From Ichthyophis bannanicus (taxonomy: Eukaryota; Chordata; Amphibia; Gymnophiona; Ichthyophiidae), in the NCBI GenBank assembly GCA_033557465.1, contig CM066039.1, positions 398,183,440 through 398,247,439 on the forward strand: a stretch of DNA of 64,000 bases. Reading direction: 5' to 3'. Below are positions 44,934 through 54,130 of the stretch, piece after piece. Position 1 is the first letter of the stretch. The number at the start of each line of letters is the position of its first letter. The notes below the pieces were generated by a model. That model did not search any database and was not told where the DNA came from. It worked only from the letters and a program-made list of their open reading frames with translations. The translations under genes were made by a program, and so were the position numbers.

Positions 44934-44941
44934 AGCGGCTG

Positions 44942-45628
44942 CAGGGCCGGCCCATCCATTAGGCAAGCTAGGCGGCCGCCTAGGGTGGGTGGCGGCAGCG
45001 GCACACATGACCAGCTATGCTGCCCCCCCCCCCCAGCTGCTGCCGATTCCATTTGGGGGTGATGTGGACAGCAGCAGCAGCAGTATTTCCAAAAGTGGCT
45101 GCTTTTTCCCATCACTTTCTTGCCCACAGTAGGCAATGTCCTTCAGCACACATTGCCTACTGCTTCTGATCTACAAAGGGTGGGTCAGAAACAGCAGGCC
45201 ATATGTGCTGAAGGACATTGCTTACCGTGGGCAAGAAAGCGATGGCAAAAAGCAGCCACTTTTGGAAATACTGCTGCTGCCCACCCCCCCCCCCACCCGA
45301 GACAGAATCAGAAACAGCTGGAGTGGATGGTAATGGCAATTGGAGGGGTGGCAGCAGCAGGGGGGGGGATGGTGGCGGCAGCTGGGGTGGGTGGCAGCGG
45401 CAGCTGGGGGGGCAGCAGCTGGGAGGTGGTGGCAGCTGGGGTGGGTGGCAGCTGGGGGTGGTAGCAGCTGGGGGCGGTGGTGGCAGCTGGGGTGGGTGCC
45501 GGCGGTAGCTGGGGGCGGTGGTGGCAGCTGGGGTGGGTGCCGGCGGTAGCTGGGGGGGTGGCGGCAGCTGGGGGGCAGTGAGGTTGGGGTTTCTGTCTAG
45601 GGTGGCAGAAAGCCTTGGGCCAGTTTTG
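44942..45628. mobile_element. Non-autonomous hAT with palindrome and G-rich array (element C)
   Basis: Starts CAGGGCCGGCCCATCC and ends TGGGCCAGTTTTG. AGCGGCTG (44934-44941) and AACGGCTG (45629-45636) form an 8-bp duplication with one change. Inside is an inverted repeat of about 120 bp per arm (GCAGTATTTCCAAAAGTGGCTGC at 45083 against GCAGCCACTTTTGG at 45256). A (GGTGGCAGCTGGGG)n array follows (45320-45580). No transposase. Confidence 0.75.
45320..45580 (+). repeat. G-rich tandem array in hAT C
   Basis: Repeats of GGTGGCAGCTGGGG(T/G) with variable spacing. One longer unit of 53 bp (CTGGGGTGGGTGCCGGCGGTAG) occurs twice. The reverse strand gives Pro/Ala-rich frames that I regard as accidental. 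Confidence 0.8.
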
Positions 45629-45636
45629 AACGGCTG

Positions 45637-46021
45637 AATATGCACATGGCCTGGCACTGGGCTTAATTTAAGGCAGTAACAGTCAGCCACTTTAAGACTG
45701 CTGACCACTGTCGCTGAAAATGCTTCCCATAATATTTTATGCACTCTCTATTTGTAAATGCTTTAATGCTAAATTATGGAATGCAGAATATTATGTAATA
45801 AAATCACATTAAAGAGAAACTCCCATTAAAATTTTTCTTTGAAAATCCACTGTGGGCCAGTGCCCTTGAAGTATATTTAAGCTCCCTAGTTGGCAGCTGC
45901 GAAGTGTTCATTTAAATCTGTGAAAGGCACGTAAGGTCAGCAGAATAAGAGGGCTCCTGTCCTTTCTTCACGTTTCTTCATGTTCTGCTAGTTCCCTGCA
46001 CCTTTCTAGCAGATCATGCAG
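45637..46021. other. Unassigned DNA
   Basis: AT-rich spacer between hAT C and the next LINE. No element seen. Confidence 0.4.
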
Positions 46022-49000
46022 GATCAGAAAAAGACCACATGGCCTGTCTAGTCTGTCCTTCCATAACAACCACTACAACATTCCCCTTTTTTCTTTTAGA
46101 GATCCTCTGTGTTTCTCCCATGCTTCTTTGAATTCAGATACTGTCCTCATCTCTATCACCTCCAATGGAAGATTATTCAAAGCATCCACCACTCTTTTCG
46201 TAAAGAAATATTTCTGCATATCACTCCTCAATCTATCCCCTTTCGCCCTCATACCATGTCCACTCATAGCAGAGCTTGCTTTCAATCGAAAGAGGCTCTC
46301 CTCCTGTGCATTTATGTAACAGAGGTTTTTAAACATCTCAATTATATCACCTCTATCCCGCCTTTCCTCTAAGGTGTACATATAAAGATCATTAAGTCTA
46401 TCCTCATATGCTTTATAATGAAGACCACTAACCATTTTAGTAGCCACCCTCTGTATAGACTCCAGCCTGTATATATCCTTTTGAAGGTGTGGTCTCCAGA
46501 ATTTGCCACAATACTCCAAATGAGTTCGTACCAAAGACTTATACAGAGGCAATATCACTTCCTTTTTTCTGCTGGCCATTCCTCTCCCTAGGCACCCAAG
46601 CATCCTTTTAGCTTTTGCCGTTGCCTTTTCTACCTGTTTAACTACTTTAAGATCATCAGACACAACCATGCCTAAGTCTTCTTTAGTGGACAAAAGTACT
46701 TCACCCCCTATACTATATTGCTCCCTTCGATTGATGCAGCCCAAAAGCACGACCTTGCATTTTTTAACATTAAATCTCAGCTGCCAAATTCTAGACCATT
46801 CTTTATGCTTAGCTAGATCCCTCCTCATGTTATCTGCACCTTCCTGGGTGTCTACTTTATTGCAGATTTTGGTATCATCCGCAAAGAGGCCAACCTTACC
46901 AGACAGCCTTTCTGCAATATCACTAACAAAGATGTTAAAAAGAATCGGACCAAGGACAGATCCCTGGGGCGCACCACTAGTAACATCCTTCTCCTCAGAG
47001 TGAGCTCCATTTATCTGCACTCTTTGTCGCCTCCTACACAATCAGTTCCTAACCCAAGCAGTAACTTTAGGGTCCATCCCTAGGGTGCTCAGTTTGTTTA
47101 TAAGTCGCCTGTGAGGAACGGTGTCAAAGGCTTTACTGAAATCTAAATACACCACATCTAGGGCTCTCCCTCGTTCCAACTCCCTGGTCACCCAGTCAAA
47201 GAAATCAATCAGATTTGTCTGACAAGACCTGCCTCTGGTGAATCCATGCTGCCTCTGATCCTGTAATTTGCTGGACTCCAGAAACCTCACTATTTTCTCT
47301 TTCAGCAGCGCTTCCAATAATTTACTCACCACCGAAGTTAAACTAATGGGCCTGTAGTTTTCAACCACATCCTTACTTCCACTTTTGTGTAAAGGGACCA
47401 CATGTGCCTCTCTCCAGTCCTTTGGCACCACTCCCGACTCCAACGAGGCATTGAAAAGGTCAGTCAGTGGAGCTGCTAGAACGTCCCCAAGTTCCCTCAG
47501 TATTCTAGGGTGTATCCCATCCGGTCCCATAGCTTTGTCTATTTTAAGTTTAGCTAGTTTCTCAGGAAATAGTCTTTGGAGATTGTTCACGATGCCTTTA
47601 GCTTCTGTTCCTGTTTGTGGGTGTTTTCTGAGGTCCTGCTCCTGGTTCTTCATCTTTGAACACAGAACAGAAGTATTTGTTAAGGAATTCCACTTTATCC
47701 TCATCAGTTTCTACATATTCCTCCCCTTCACTCTTGAGTCTGACAATACCACTTTTGCCCTTCCTCTTCTCACTAACATTTCTGAAAAATGTCTTATCCC
47801 CCCATTTTATTGCATTGGCTATTTCCTCCTATTTTTGAATCTTTGCTTTCCTGACTACTTTGCTAAGTTTTTCCAAATATAGATGCCTGTCTTCCTCTCT
47901 CTGTGATCTCTTGTATATCATGAAGGCCTCCCTCTTTTTCTTCACCTTTTCAGCTACTTCTTTCGAAAGCCAAGCAGTCTCCTTTTCCTTTTACCTTTAT
48001 TTACAATTTTAACAAAAATGTTGGTTGCCCTTAAAATATCCCCTTTCAGTTTTGCCTACTGTTTTTCTACATCCCCCAGCTGATTCCATCCTGCTAATGA
48101 CTCCGAGGTATTGACCCGTCTTGGCAAAGTTTGCTTTCCTAAAGTCTAAGACCCTCACTTTTGAATGGATTCTAACAGCCGTAGTCCTAATACTGAACCA
48201 AGTCCAGTATGTCCCCTTCACGTGTGGGGTCTGTTACCAATTGCCTGAATAGTTCTCCCTGTAGAGAATCCAGGATCTCCTTACTTCTAGATGATACTGC
48301 AGCAGGAATGTGCCAATCAACATCTGGCATATTGAAATCTCCTATCAGTAGCACTTCCCCTTTCCTAGCAATGCTGCACATGTCTTCAATTAACTCTCTG
48401 TCCACCTCTTCCTCTTGTGATTGAGGTCTGTATATCACACCAATGCAAACAGGTGTCTCTTTCCCTCTTTCTAGTTTAACCCACAATGCCTCATCTCTCT
48501 CTTTTAAGCTCCGTAATTCCAAAGCTTTAATAGTAGTTTTTACATACAGTGCCACTCCTCCTCCCCTTCTTCCTACCTGTCCTTTCTGAATAAAGTATAG
48601 CCAAGTATAGTTACATCCCAGTCATAGTTTTCTGTGAACCATGTTTCTGTAACTGCCACTAAATCCAAGTCAGCCACTCCCACCAAAGCTTCAACATCAG
48701 GGATCTTATTTCCCATGCTACGGGCATTTACACACACTGCTTTCCATATGTTACCCCGTTACCCATTTCCATAAAGGTATTTAATTTATCACTTACCTGG
48801 GGGCTTTCTTCACCCATCCCCAACGAATCTAGTTTAAAGCCCTCTTCAGTAGAGTAGCCAGTCTATTACTGAAGATGCGTCGACCTTTCTTGGATAGATG
48901 GACCTGATCTGCCGACCAGATTTGATGTCCAGAGAGGTGTGCTGTCTGCCAAGTGCCAAAATCTGAGATGTTGTTGAGAGTTTTCCGAGACTCATCAAGC

Positions 49001-49030
49001 CTACTGACTATTACCTGATGTTGCTCATCC
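46022..49030 (-). mobile_element. CR1/L3-like LINE, minus strand, long copy
   Basis: 3' end near AGGATCAGAAAAAGACCACATGG. ORF2 pieces: the EN (48555-48187: PVCIGVIYRPQSQEEEVDRE, LLIGDFNMPDVDW); the RT start (47704-47042: IDKAMGPDGIHPRILREL, YLDFSKAFDTVPHRRLINK); and RT and thumb (47041-46073: SGAPQGSVLGPILFNIFVSD, GLFADDTKIC). The end of ORF1 is at 49032-48829 (DQVHLSKKGRRIFSNRLATL). It meets an inverted copy of the same family at 49031. About 3 kb, with breaks near 48220-47700 and at 47042. Confidence 0.88.
46073..47704 (-). pseudogene. CR1/L3-like reverse transcriptase region
   Basis: Two open frames meet at a single stop around 47042 (WVRN then a stop, then CRRRQRVQINGAHSEEK). Reading through it gives a continuous RT: LYLDFSKAFDTVPH equivalent, APQGSVLGPILFN, GLFADDTKICNKVDTQEG with the intact active site, and the C-terminal ALNNLPLEVIEMRTVSEFKE. 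Only one visible lesion in about 540 codons makes this one of the better preserved LINE polymerases in the window. Confidence 0.8.
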
Positions 49031-49500
49031 ATGTTGGCAATAATGATACTGCCAGGTATCCCTCAGAGCGTATCAAGAGTGACTTCATGGCTCTGGGAGA
49101 GAGGGTGAAGCAGATAGGGGTGCAGGTGGTGTTCTCTTCAATCCTCCCTGTTGAGGGTAAAGGCCAAGGCAGAGAAGTTTGCATCCTAAAGATGAATGCA
49201 TGGCTATGTGGATGGTGTCATTGAAAGCATTTTCATTTCCTAAAACATGGGATGATTTTCCAAGGGCTGCACAGCAGAGATGGCGTCAATCTGTCTAAGA
49301 AGTGTTGAAGTGTCTTCTGCAGCAGACTGGCTAACCTACTGAAGAGGGCTTTAAACTAGATTCATTGGAGATGGGTGAGGAAAGCCCCCAGGTAAGTGAA
49401 ACATTAAATACCTCCATAGAAATTGGTAAAAAGAACAACATCTGAAATGCAGTGTGTAAAAATGCCCGTAACATGGGAAATAAGATCTCAGATATTGAGG
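49031..49500 (+). mobile_element. CR1/L3-like LINE fragment, plus strand
   Basis: Plus-strand ORF1 C-terminal part (LLIHVGNNDTARYPSERI, VVFSSILPVEGKGQG, then DGVNLSKKC and LANLLKRALN). Next comes the ORF1-ORF2 spacer GAAAGCCCCCAGGTAAGTG, which is also present in reverse at 48795-48812. It is cut at 49500 by the L1 poly-A (reverse), so its continuation should lie to the right of this window. Confidence 0.75.
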
Positions 49501-49794
49501 TTTTTTGTTTTTTTTTTATTTTTTTATTTATTTAACATTAGCACATAACAAAGTGTAAATACAAGCTTACAACATGACAGTGTTTTTTTAAGAGAAAGCA
49601 GAACTAATCAAACAAAAAGACACCCCCTTCTCCACCCCCCCACCCCCCCCCACCCCCGCTCTCTGGGGAAGGCACATTCAAAGTGAAAGTGAGAAGAAAA
49701 GAGAAAAAGAAAGGAAAAAGAAACAATTTACGCCTCTATGCAACCCATTCATTACCTGGCAATCAGGACCCAAGATCTCCAGAGACAAGGAGAA
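49501..49794 (-). mobile_element. L1 LINE, 3' UTR and tail (outer part of nest)
   Basis: A T/A-rich run at 49501-49538 is the reversed L1 tail. The 3' UTR follows to the DIRS insertion. The sequence AGACAAGG-AGAA on this side and AGAA-CATCAG at 61393 join to give the L1 before insertion, with ORF2 ending at 61406. Confidence 0.75.
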
Positions 49795-50135
49795 AACAGA
49801 GTTACTTACCTGTAACGGAGTTCTCCGTGGACAGCAGGATAGGTCAGCCACACCTGGTGACATCATCCGACGGCGCCGGGACGGAAGTGCTCTCTAGCTC
49901 ATATTTCTGAGCATGTGTGAGGTGGTCCCACCTCCCCGGTCCGCCCCTAGCTCCACCAGTTAGAGAATAGCTGAGCCATGAGGCTAGGGTGCGGACCGCG
50001 CAGACCACCCTCGAGGGGAGGTGGGCGGGATTGTGTGGCTGACCTATCCTGCTGTCCACGGAGAACTCTGTTACAGGTAAGTAACTCTGTTTTCTCCTAG
50101 GACAAGCAGGATGTGTCAGCCACACCTGGTGTCTC
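49791..50135. repeat. DIRS 3' terminal repeat and internal complementary region
   Basis: AAACAGAGTTACTTACCTG (49794-) and its complement CAGGTAAGTAACTCTGTTT (50076-) are about 60-bp inverted arms (49792-49852 with 50033-50097). The next bases, CTCCTAGGACAAGCAGGATG (50095-), are the complement of the far end at 61361-61394. In the DIRS model this region splints the two ends so that a full circle can be made from the RNA. Confidence 0.85.
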
Positions 50136-50409
50136 CCTAGCTGTGATCAGCGCTGCGGCTGAGGGTGGCCCTGGACGGGCCGTAGGCAAGGAGGAGACTA
50201 GGCGTCAGAGGGAAAACTCCATTATTTATTGTGCAAACAACAAGTGTGAACCACAGACTACAATGTGCAACATGCATTGAGGTAGAACGTCAAGCGCAAT
50301 TAACCAACTGTGTAATTCAAACATCAACCGTGCAATTCTGAGAACTGTGCAATTAGCAATGTGCAAATAACAATTTTATGCAAATAAACAATCCGGATAG
50401 GTCACCGAG

Positions 50410-50538
50410 CCATGACCAAGTGTCCTGTCAAGAGACTCCCTCAGGAGGTATCCACCGGGTTAGTGCAAGAAGGCCCTGCTGCCGCAGATAGGACTGCTCG
50501 GCCGAAGGAGCTGTCCGCTTCTGCCTGTAGGTCTAGGC
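50410..50538 (-). pseudogene. Tyrosine recombinase C-terminal tail
   Basis: Minus-strand codons after the hAT insertion site read LDLQAEADSSFGRAVLSAAA, then GPSCTNPVDTS and a stop at about 50447. They continue the recombinase whose YCLD ends at 53090. The hAT thus separates the catalytic tyrosine from the last ~30 residues. Confidence 0.7.
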
Positions 50539-50645
50539 CAGCGATGGCGAACCTATGGCACGCGTGCCAGCTGTGGCACGCGAAGGCCTTGCAGCTGGCA
50601 CGCGGGAAGGTCCGCAATTAGGTTTTTTTTTTTTTTTTCAATTTT

Positions 50646-51035
50646 ACTTGTCTGCTGCCGCTGTCGGGGCCGCCGCGGCAAAATCGAGCGTGCCGCGGGG
50701 CCCCCCTGTATCCGGCAGAGCCTGCCCTCCCCGTAGCAGCTCTCTCTTTGGAGCTGCAGTCAGACGCGCCGGCTTGCAGAGCGCGAGGGGAAAAGTTTCC
50801 CTTTCGCGACTCTGTTAAGCCCGCGGGGGCTGATGGGAACTTCCCATCAGCCCCCGCGGGTTTAACAGAGCAGCGAGGGAGAAACTCTTCCCTCGCGCTC
50901 TGCAAGCCGGCGCGTCTGACTGCAGCTCCAAAGAGAGAGCTGCTACGGGGAGGGCAGGCTCTGCCGGATACAGGGGGGCCCCGCGGCACGCTCAATTCTG
51001 CCGCGGCGGCCCCGACAGCGGCAACAGACAGGTTT
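50646..51035. repeat. GC-rich palindrome in hAT B
   Basis: Arms of about 190 bp meet at GATGGGAACTTCCCATC (about 50838). GTTAAGCCCGCGGGGGC next to the centre matches GTTAAGCCCGCAGGGGC in element A. The outer arm parts (GCTGTCGGGGCCGCCGCGGC) have no counterpart there. Mismatches between the arms are few. Confidence 0.88.
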
Positions 51036-51049
51036 TCTTTTTTTTTATT

Positions 51050-52330
51050 TTCCTGGGCTGGGGGGGGGGGGTTAGGAGTGGTGATGTGATGGGCTGGGCT
51101 GGGCTGGGATGGGGGGGGGTTAGGAGTGGTGATGATGGGCTGGGCTGGGCTGGGCTGGGCTGGGGGGGGGTTAGGAGTGGTGATGGCTGGGCTGGGGGGG
51201 GTTAGGAGTAGTGATGGGCTGGGCTGGGGGGGGTGTTAGGAGTAGTGCTGGGCTGGGGGGATTTAGGAGTGGTGATGGGCACTGGGCTGGGGGGGTAGGA
51301 GTGGTGATGGACACTGGGCTGGCTGGGGGGGTTAGGAGTGGTGATGGGCACTGGGCTGGCTGGGGGGGTTAGGAGTGGTGATGGGCGCTGGGCTGGGGGG
51401 GGTTAGGAGTGGTGATGGGCGCTGGGGGGGGCTTAAACTAAAAATTGGGTGATGGGGGATTAGGACTGGAAATGGGCTGGTGGGATTAGGACTGGAAGTG
51501 GGTTGATGGGAGGTTAGGACTGGTAATGGGCTATGGGGGGGCTTAAACTGAAAATTGGGTGATGGGGGATTAGGACTGGAAATGGGCTGGTGGGATTAGG
51601 ACTGGAAGTGGGCTATGGGGGGCTAGGACTGGTAATGGGTTGGGGTTGCTAGGACTGGAAATGGGCTGAGTGGAAGGGGGCTTGAACTGCAAATAGCTGT
51701 TGGGGATGGGGCTTGGAATGGAAATGGGCTGAGGGGAAGTGGGGGGCTTGAACTGCAAATAGCTGATGGGGACGGGGCTTGGAATGGAAATGGGCTGAGG
51801 GGAAGTGGGGGGCTTGAACTGCAAATAGCTAATGGGGAGGGGGACTTGGAATGGAAATGGGCTGAGTGGAAGGGGGCTTGAACTGCAAATAACTGATGGG
51901 AAGGGGGGCTTGGAATGGGCTCTTAGGGGAGGGAGCTAGGACAGGAACTGGGCTGATGGATGGGCTAGGATAGAACTGAGAATTGGGTGTTGGGGGAGCT
52001 AAGATTGGAAATGGGCTGTGGTGGGGGCTTGGATTGAAATGGACTCATGGAGGGGCTAGAACTGGAGGTAGGCTCATGGGGGGCTTGGATTAGAAATGGG
52101 CTGAGTGGAGGGGAGCTAGGATTTAACATGGGCTGATGGTGGGGCTAGGAAAGGACTAGAAATGGGCTGATGGGAGGCTGGTATTGGAAATGAGCTGATG
52201 AAGGGACTCGGATAGGACTGGAAATGGATGGGGGAGCTAGGACTGGAAATGGACTGATGAGGGGACTAGAAGGGAGCGGATACTGGGTGGGGCTGGAACT
52301 AAAAGGGAGCTGATGTTGGGGGAGATTAGA
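51050..52330 (-). repeat. G-rich degenerate tandem array in hAT B
   Basis: First (GATGGGCTGGGCTGGG)n with GGTTAGGAGTGGT units, then units of GGGACTGGAAATGGGCTGATGG, the complement of the CATCAGCCCATTTCCAGTCC unit of element A. Most frames crossing it on the minus strand (Pro/Ser-rich) are accidental. Confidence 0.8.
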
Positions 52331-53082
52331 AGGGGATGGGGCTGGGAGAATGAAATGGAGAGGGGAAAAATATTTGTGTGTGAGGGAAGAAAAATGTACA
52401 ATTGGCCGGGTATTGGGAGAGTAAGTGGGGATTGAGGATGGAGGGGTAAAATTTGAGTGGATGAAATAGGAATGAGGAAAGAGCAAAAGGAGAAAGATTA
52501 GTATGTTAAAGCAGATGTAGAGAGAGAGAATGGAAAAAAAAACTAGAAGAGAGAAGAAAGGACAAATGGACAGCAGATGATGGAGAGTTAGCAGAAAACA
52601 TGAAGAAACCAGAAGAAAGTGGCTGGAGCAATTGCAACTGTGTAACTGAGCTGAGGTATTCTGTTTATGTAATTCCTTTTTGACATTGCCACTTGTTCTC
52701 TTTCCCCAGTAGGTCATGTATTGTTGTTCTCTGAAATGTATTGGTTTAATATTTGCAGTGTTGCCTTTTGATAGGTATGGTATGGTGCTTTGTGACTCCT
52801 GGTAGTGCTGTTAGGATACGGCGGGTTTGCTATTGGTTCTAAATGGGCAGTGTTTGTAGTAGTTCCTAATGTGCCTGGCGGTTGGCACTGGATTATAGTA
52901 ATGTAGAAATCTTTTAGTCTGTCTTTATCCATACACTCATTAAGAGACATGTTTACTAAAAGTTAGTGTATGTTAGCATTATGCAAATATTTATGCAAAT
53001 TGACGTGCTGGCACTTTGAGGAAATTCTTTGGTTTTGTGCGGCAGTTTGGGCACTCGGGCTCAAAAAGGTTAGCCATCACTG

Positions 53083-54130
53083 GTCTAGGCAGTAGTGTTT
53101 CTGGAAGGTGAGGTGCGAGGACCAGGTTGCCGCTTTGCAGATCTCGCTTACTGGGACTTCCTGAGCGTTGGCGAGGGAGGTGGCCAGTGCGCGGAGTTGT
53201 TGTGCGCTAGCCTTGTTTGCCGGTTGCTCGCCGGCCCTTTGTAGGCAGTAGGTGACACAATCGGAGATCCAGTGGGAGAGCGTGCGCTTGGTGACGGGTC
53301 TCCCCGGTCTGTTGGGGTCGAAGGACACAAAGAGTTGGGCCCCTAGACGAATGGGGGCTGTCCTGTCGATGTAGATGCGCAGGGCTCGGACGCAGTCCAG
53401 AGAATGGAGGCGTAGCTCTTCGGGGGACCCGTGGGGGCCCGGGAAGAAGGAGGGCAGCTCCACCGACTGGTTGACGTGGAAGGCAGAGGCGACCTTGGGG
53501 ACAAACTTGGGGTGTGTCCGAAGGGATGCTCTGTTGTGGTAAATCTTGGTGTACTGTGGGTGAGCCACCAGGGCCTGTAGCTCACTGACCCTCCTTGCAG
53601 ATGTGATGGCGATGAGGAAGAGGGTCTTCCAGGTGAGAAATTTCTCGGCAGCGGAGAGCATGGGCTCGAAAGGCTCTTGTGTCAGCTGCTGGAGGACAAT
53701 GCTGAGGTCCCAGGAGGGAACCGGTTTCTGAACCGGGGGCTGCAGGTTTCGGAGGCCTCTCATGAAGCGGGACACGATGGGAAGGGAGGCCATGGAGCCC
53801 TTGGGTGAGTCGCTGTGTAGGAGATGCAGGGATGCAATGGCAGCGAGGTGTATCTTGATGGACTGCGGTTTTAAGCCCTGGCTGAAGAGGGTGGAGAGGT
53901 AATGCAGTACCCAGGGAATGGGGCAAGAGGCGGGAGGAATGCCTTGCCCTGCACACCAGATACTGAAGCGTTTCCACTTGAGGCTGTAAGACTTTCGGGT
54001 GGACGGTCTCCTGGATGCCAGCATTATACGCTGCACATCAGCGGGCAGGTGGAGGTCGCGGAGGCTTACCCTTTCAGCCTCCAGGCTGTCAATGCAAGGG
54101 TCTGGAGATTGGGGTGCCAGGTCTTGCCGT
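53083..54130 (-). pseudogene. DIRS tyrosine recombinase
   Basis: The C-terminal ~310 residues of a 934-codon open frame (55881-53077) are the recombinase: a SAM-like N-domain (RPSTRKSYSLKWKRFSIWCA), the first catalytic Arg in TSARRVSELQAL, the second-Arg box SAQQLRALATS and the nucleophile Tyr in FQKHYCLD. The usual H-x2-R here is Q-x2-R, so the His is replaced by Gln. The frame then runs into the hAT and stops after one extra residue. In DIRS elements this enzyme joins the circular DNA to the target in place of an integrase. Confidence 0.85.

Larger units (their letters stand above)
50539..53082. mobile_element. Non-autonomous hAT with long palindrome (element B)
   Basis: Ends CAGCGATGGCGAACCTATGG and AGGTTAGCCATCACTG are inverted with two mismatches. 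GTCTAGGC at 50531-50538 recurs at 53083-53090 (8 bp). No transposase. Inside, in reverse order relative to element A, are a 390-bp GC palindrome, a G-rich tandem array (51050-52330) and a unique part (52330-52990). The unique part closely matches 19240-20130 of element A, for example the 78-codon frame starting MSLNECMDKDRLKDFYITII. The terminal ~100 bp have no similarity to element A. Confidence 0.88.

Noticed and set aside
45157..45744. Pro/Ala-rich frame over the G-rich array of hAT C
   Set aside because: Produced by a tandem repeat inside a non-coding transposon; no domain.
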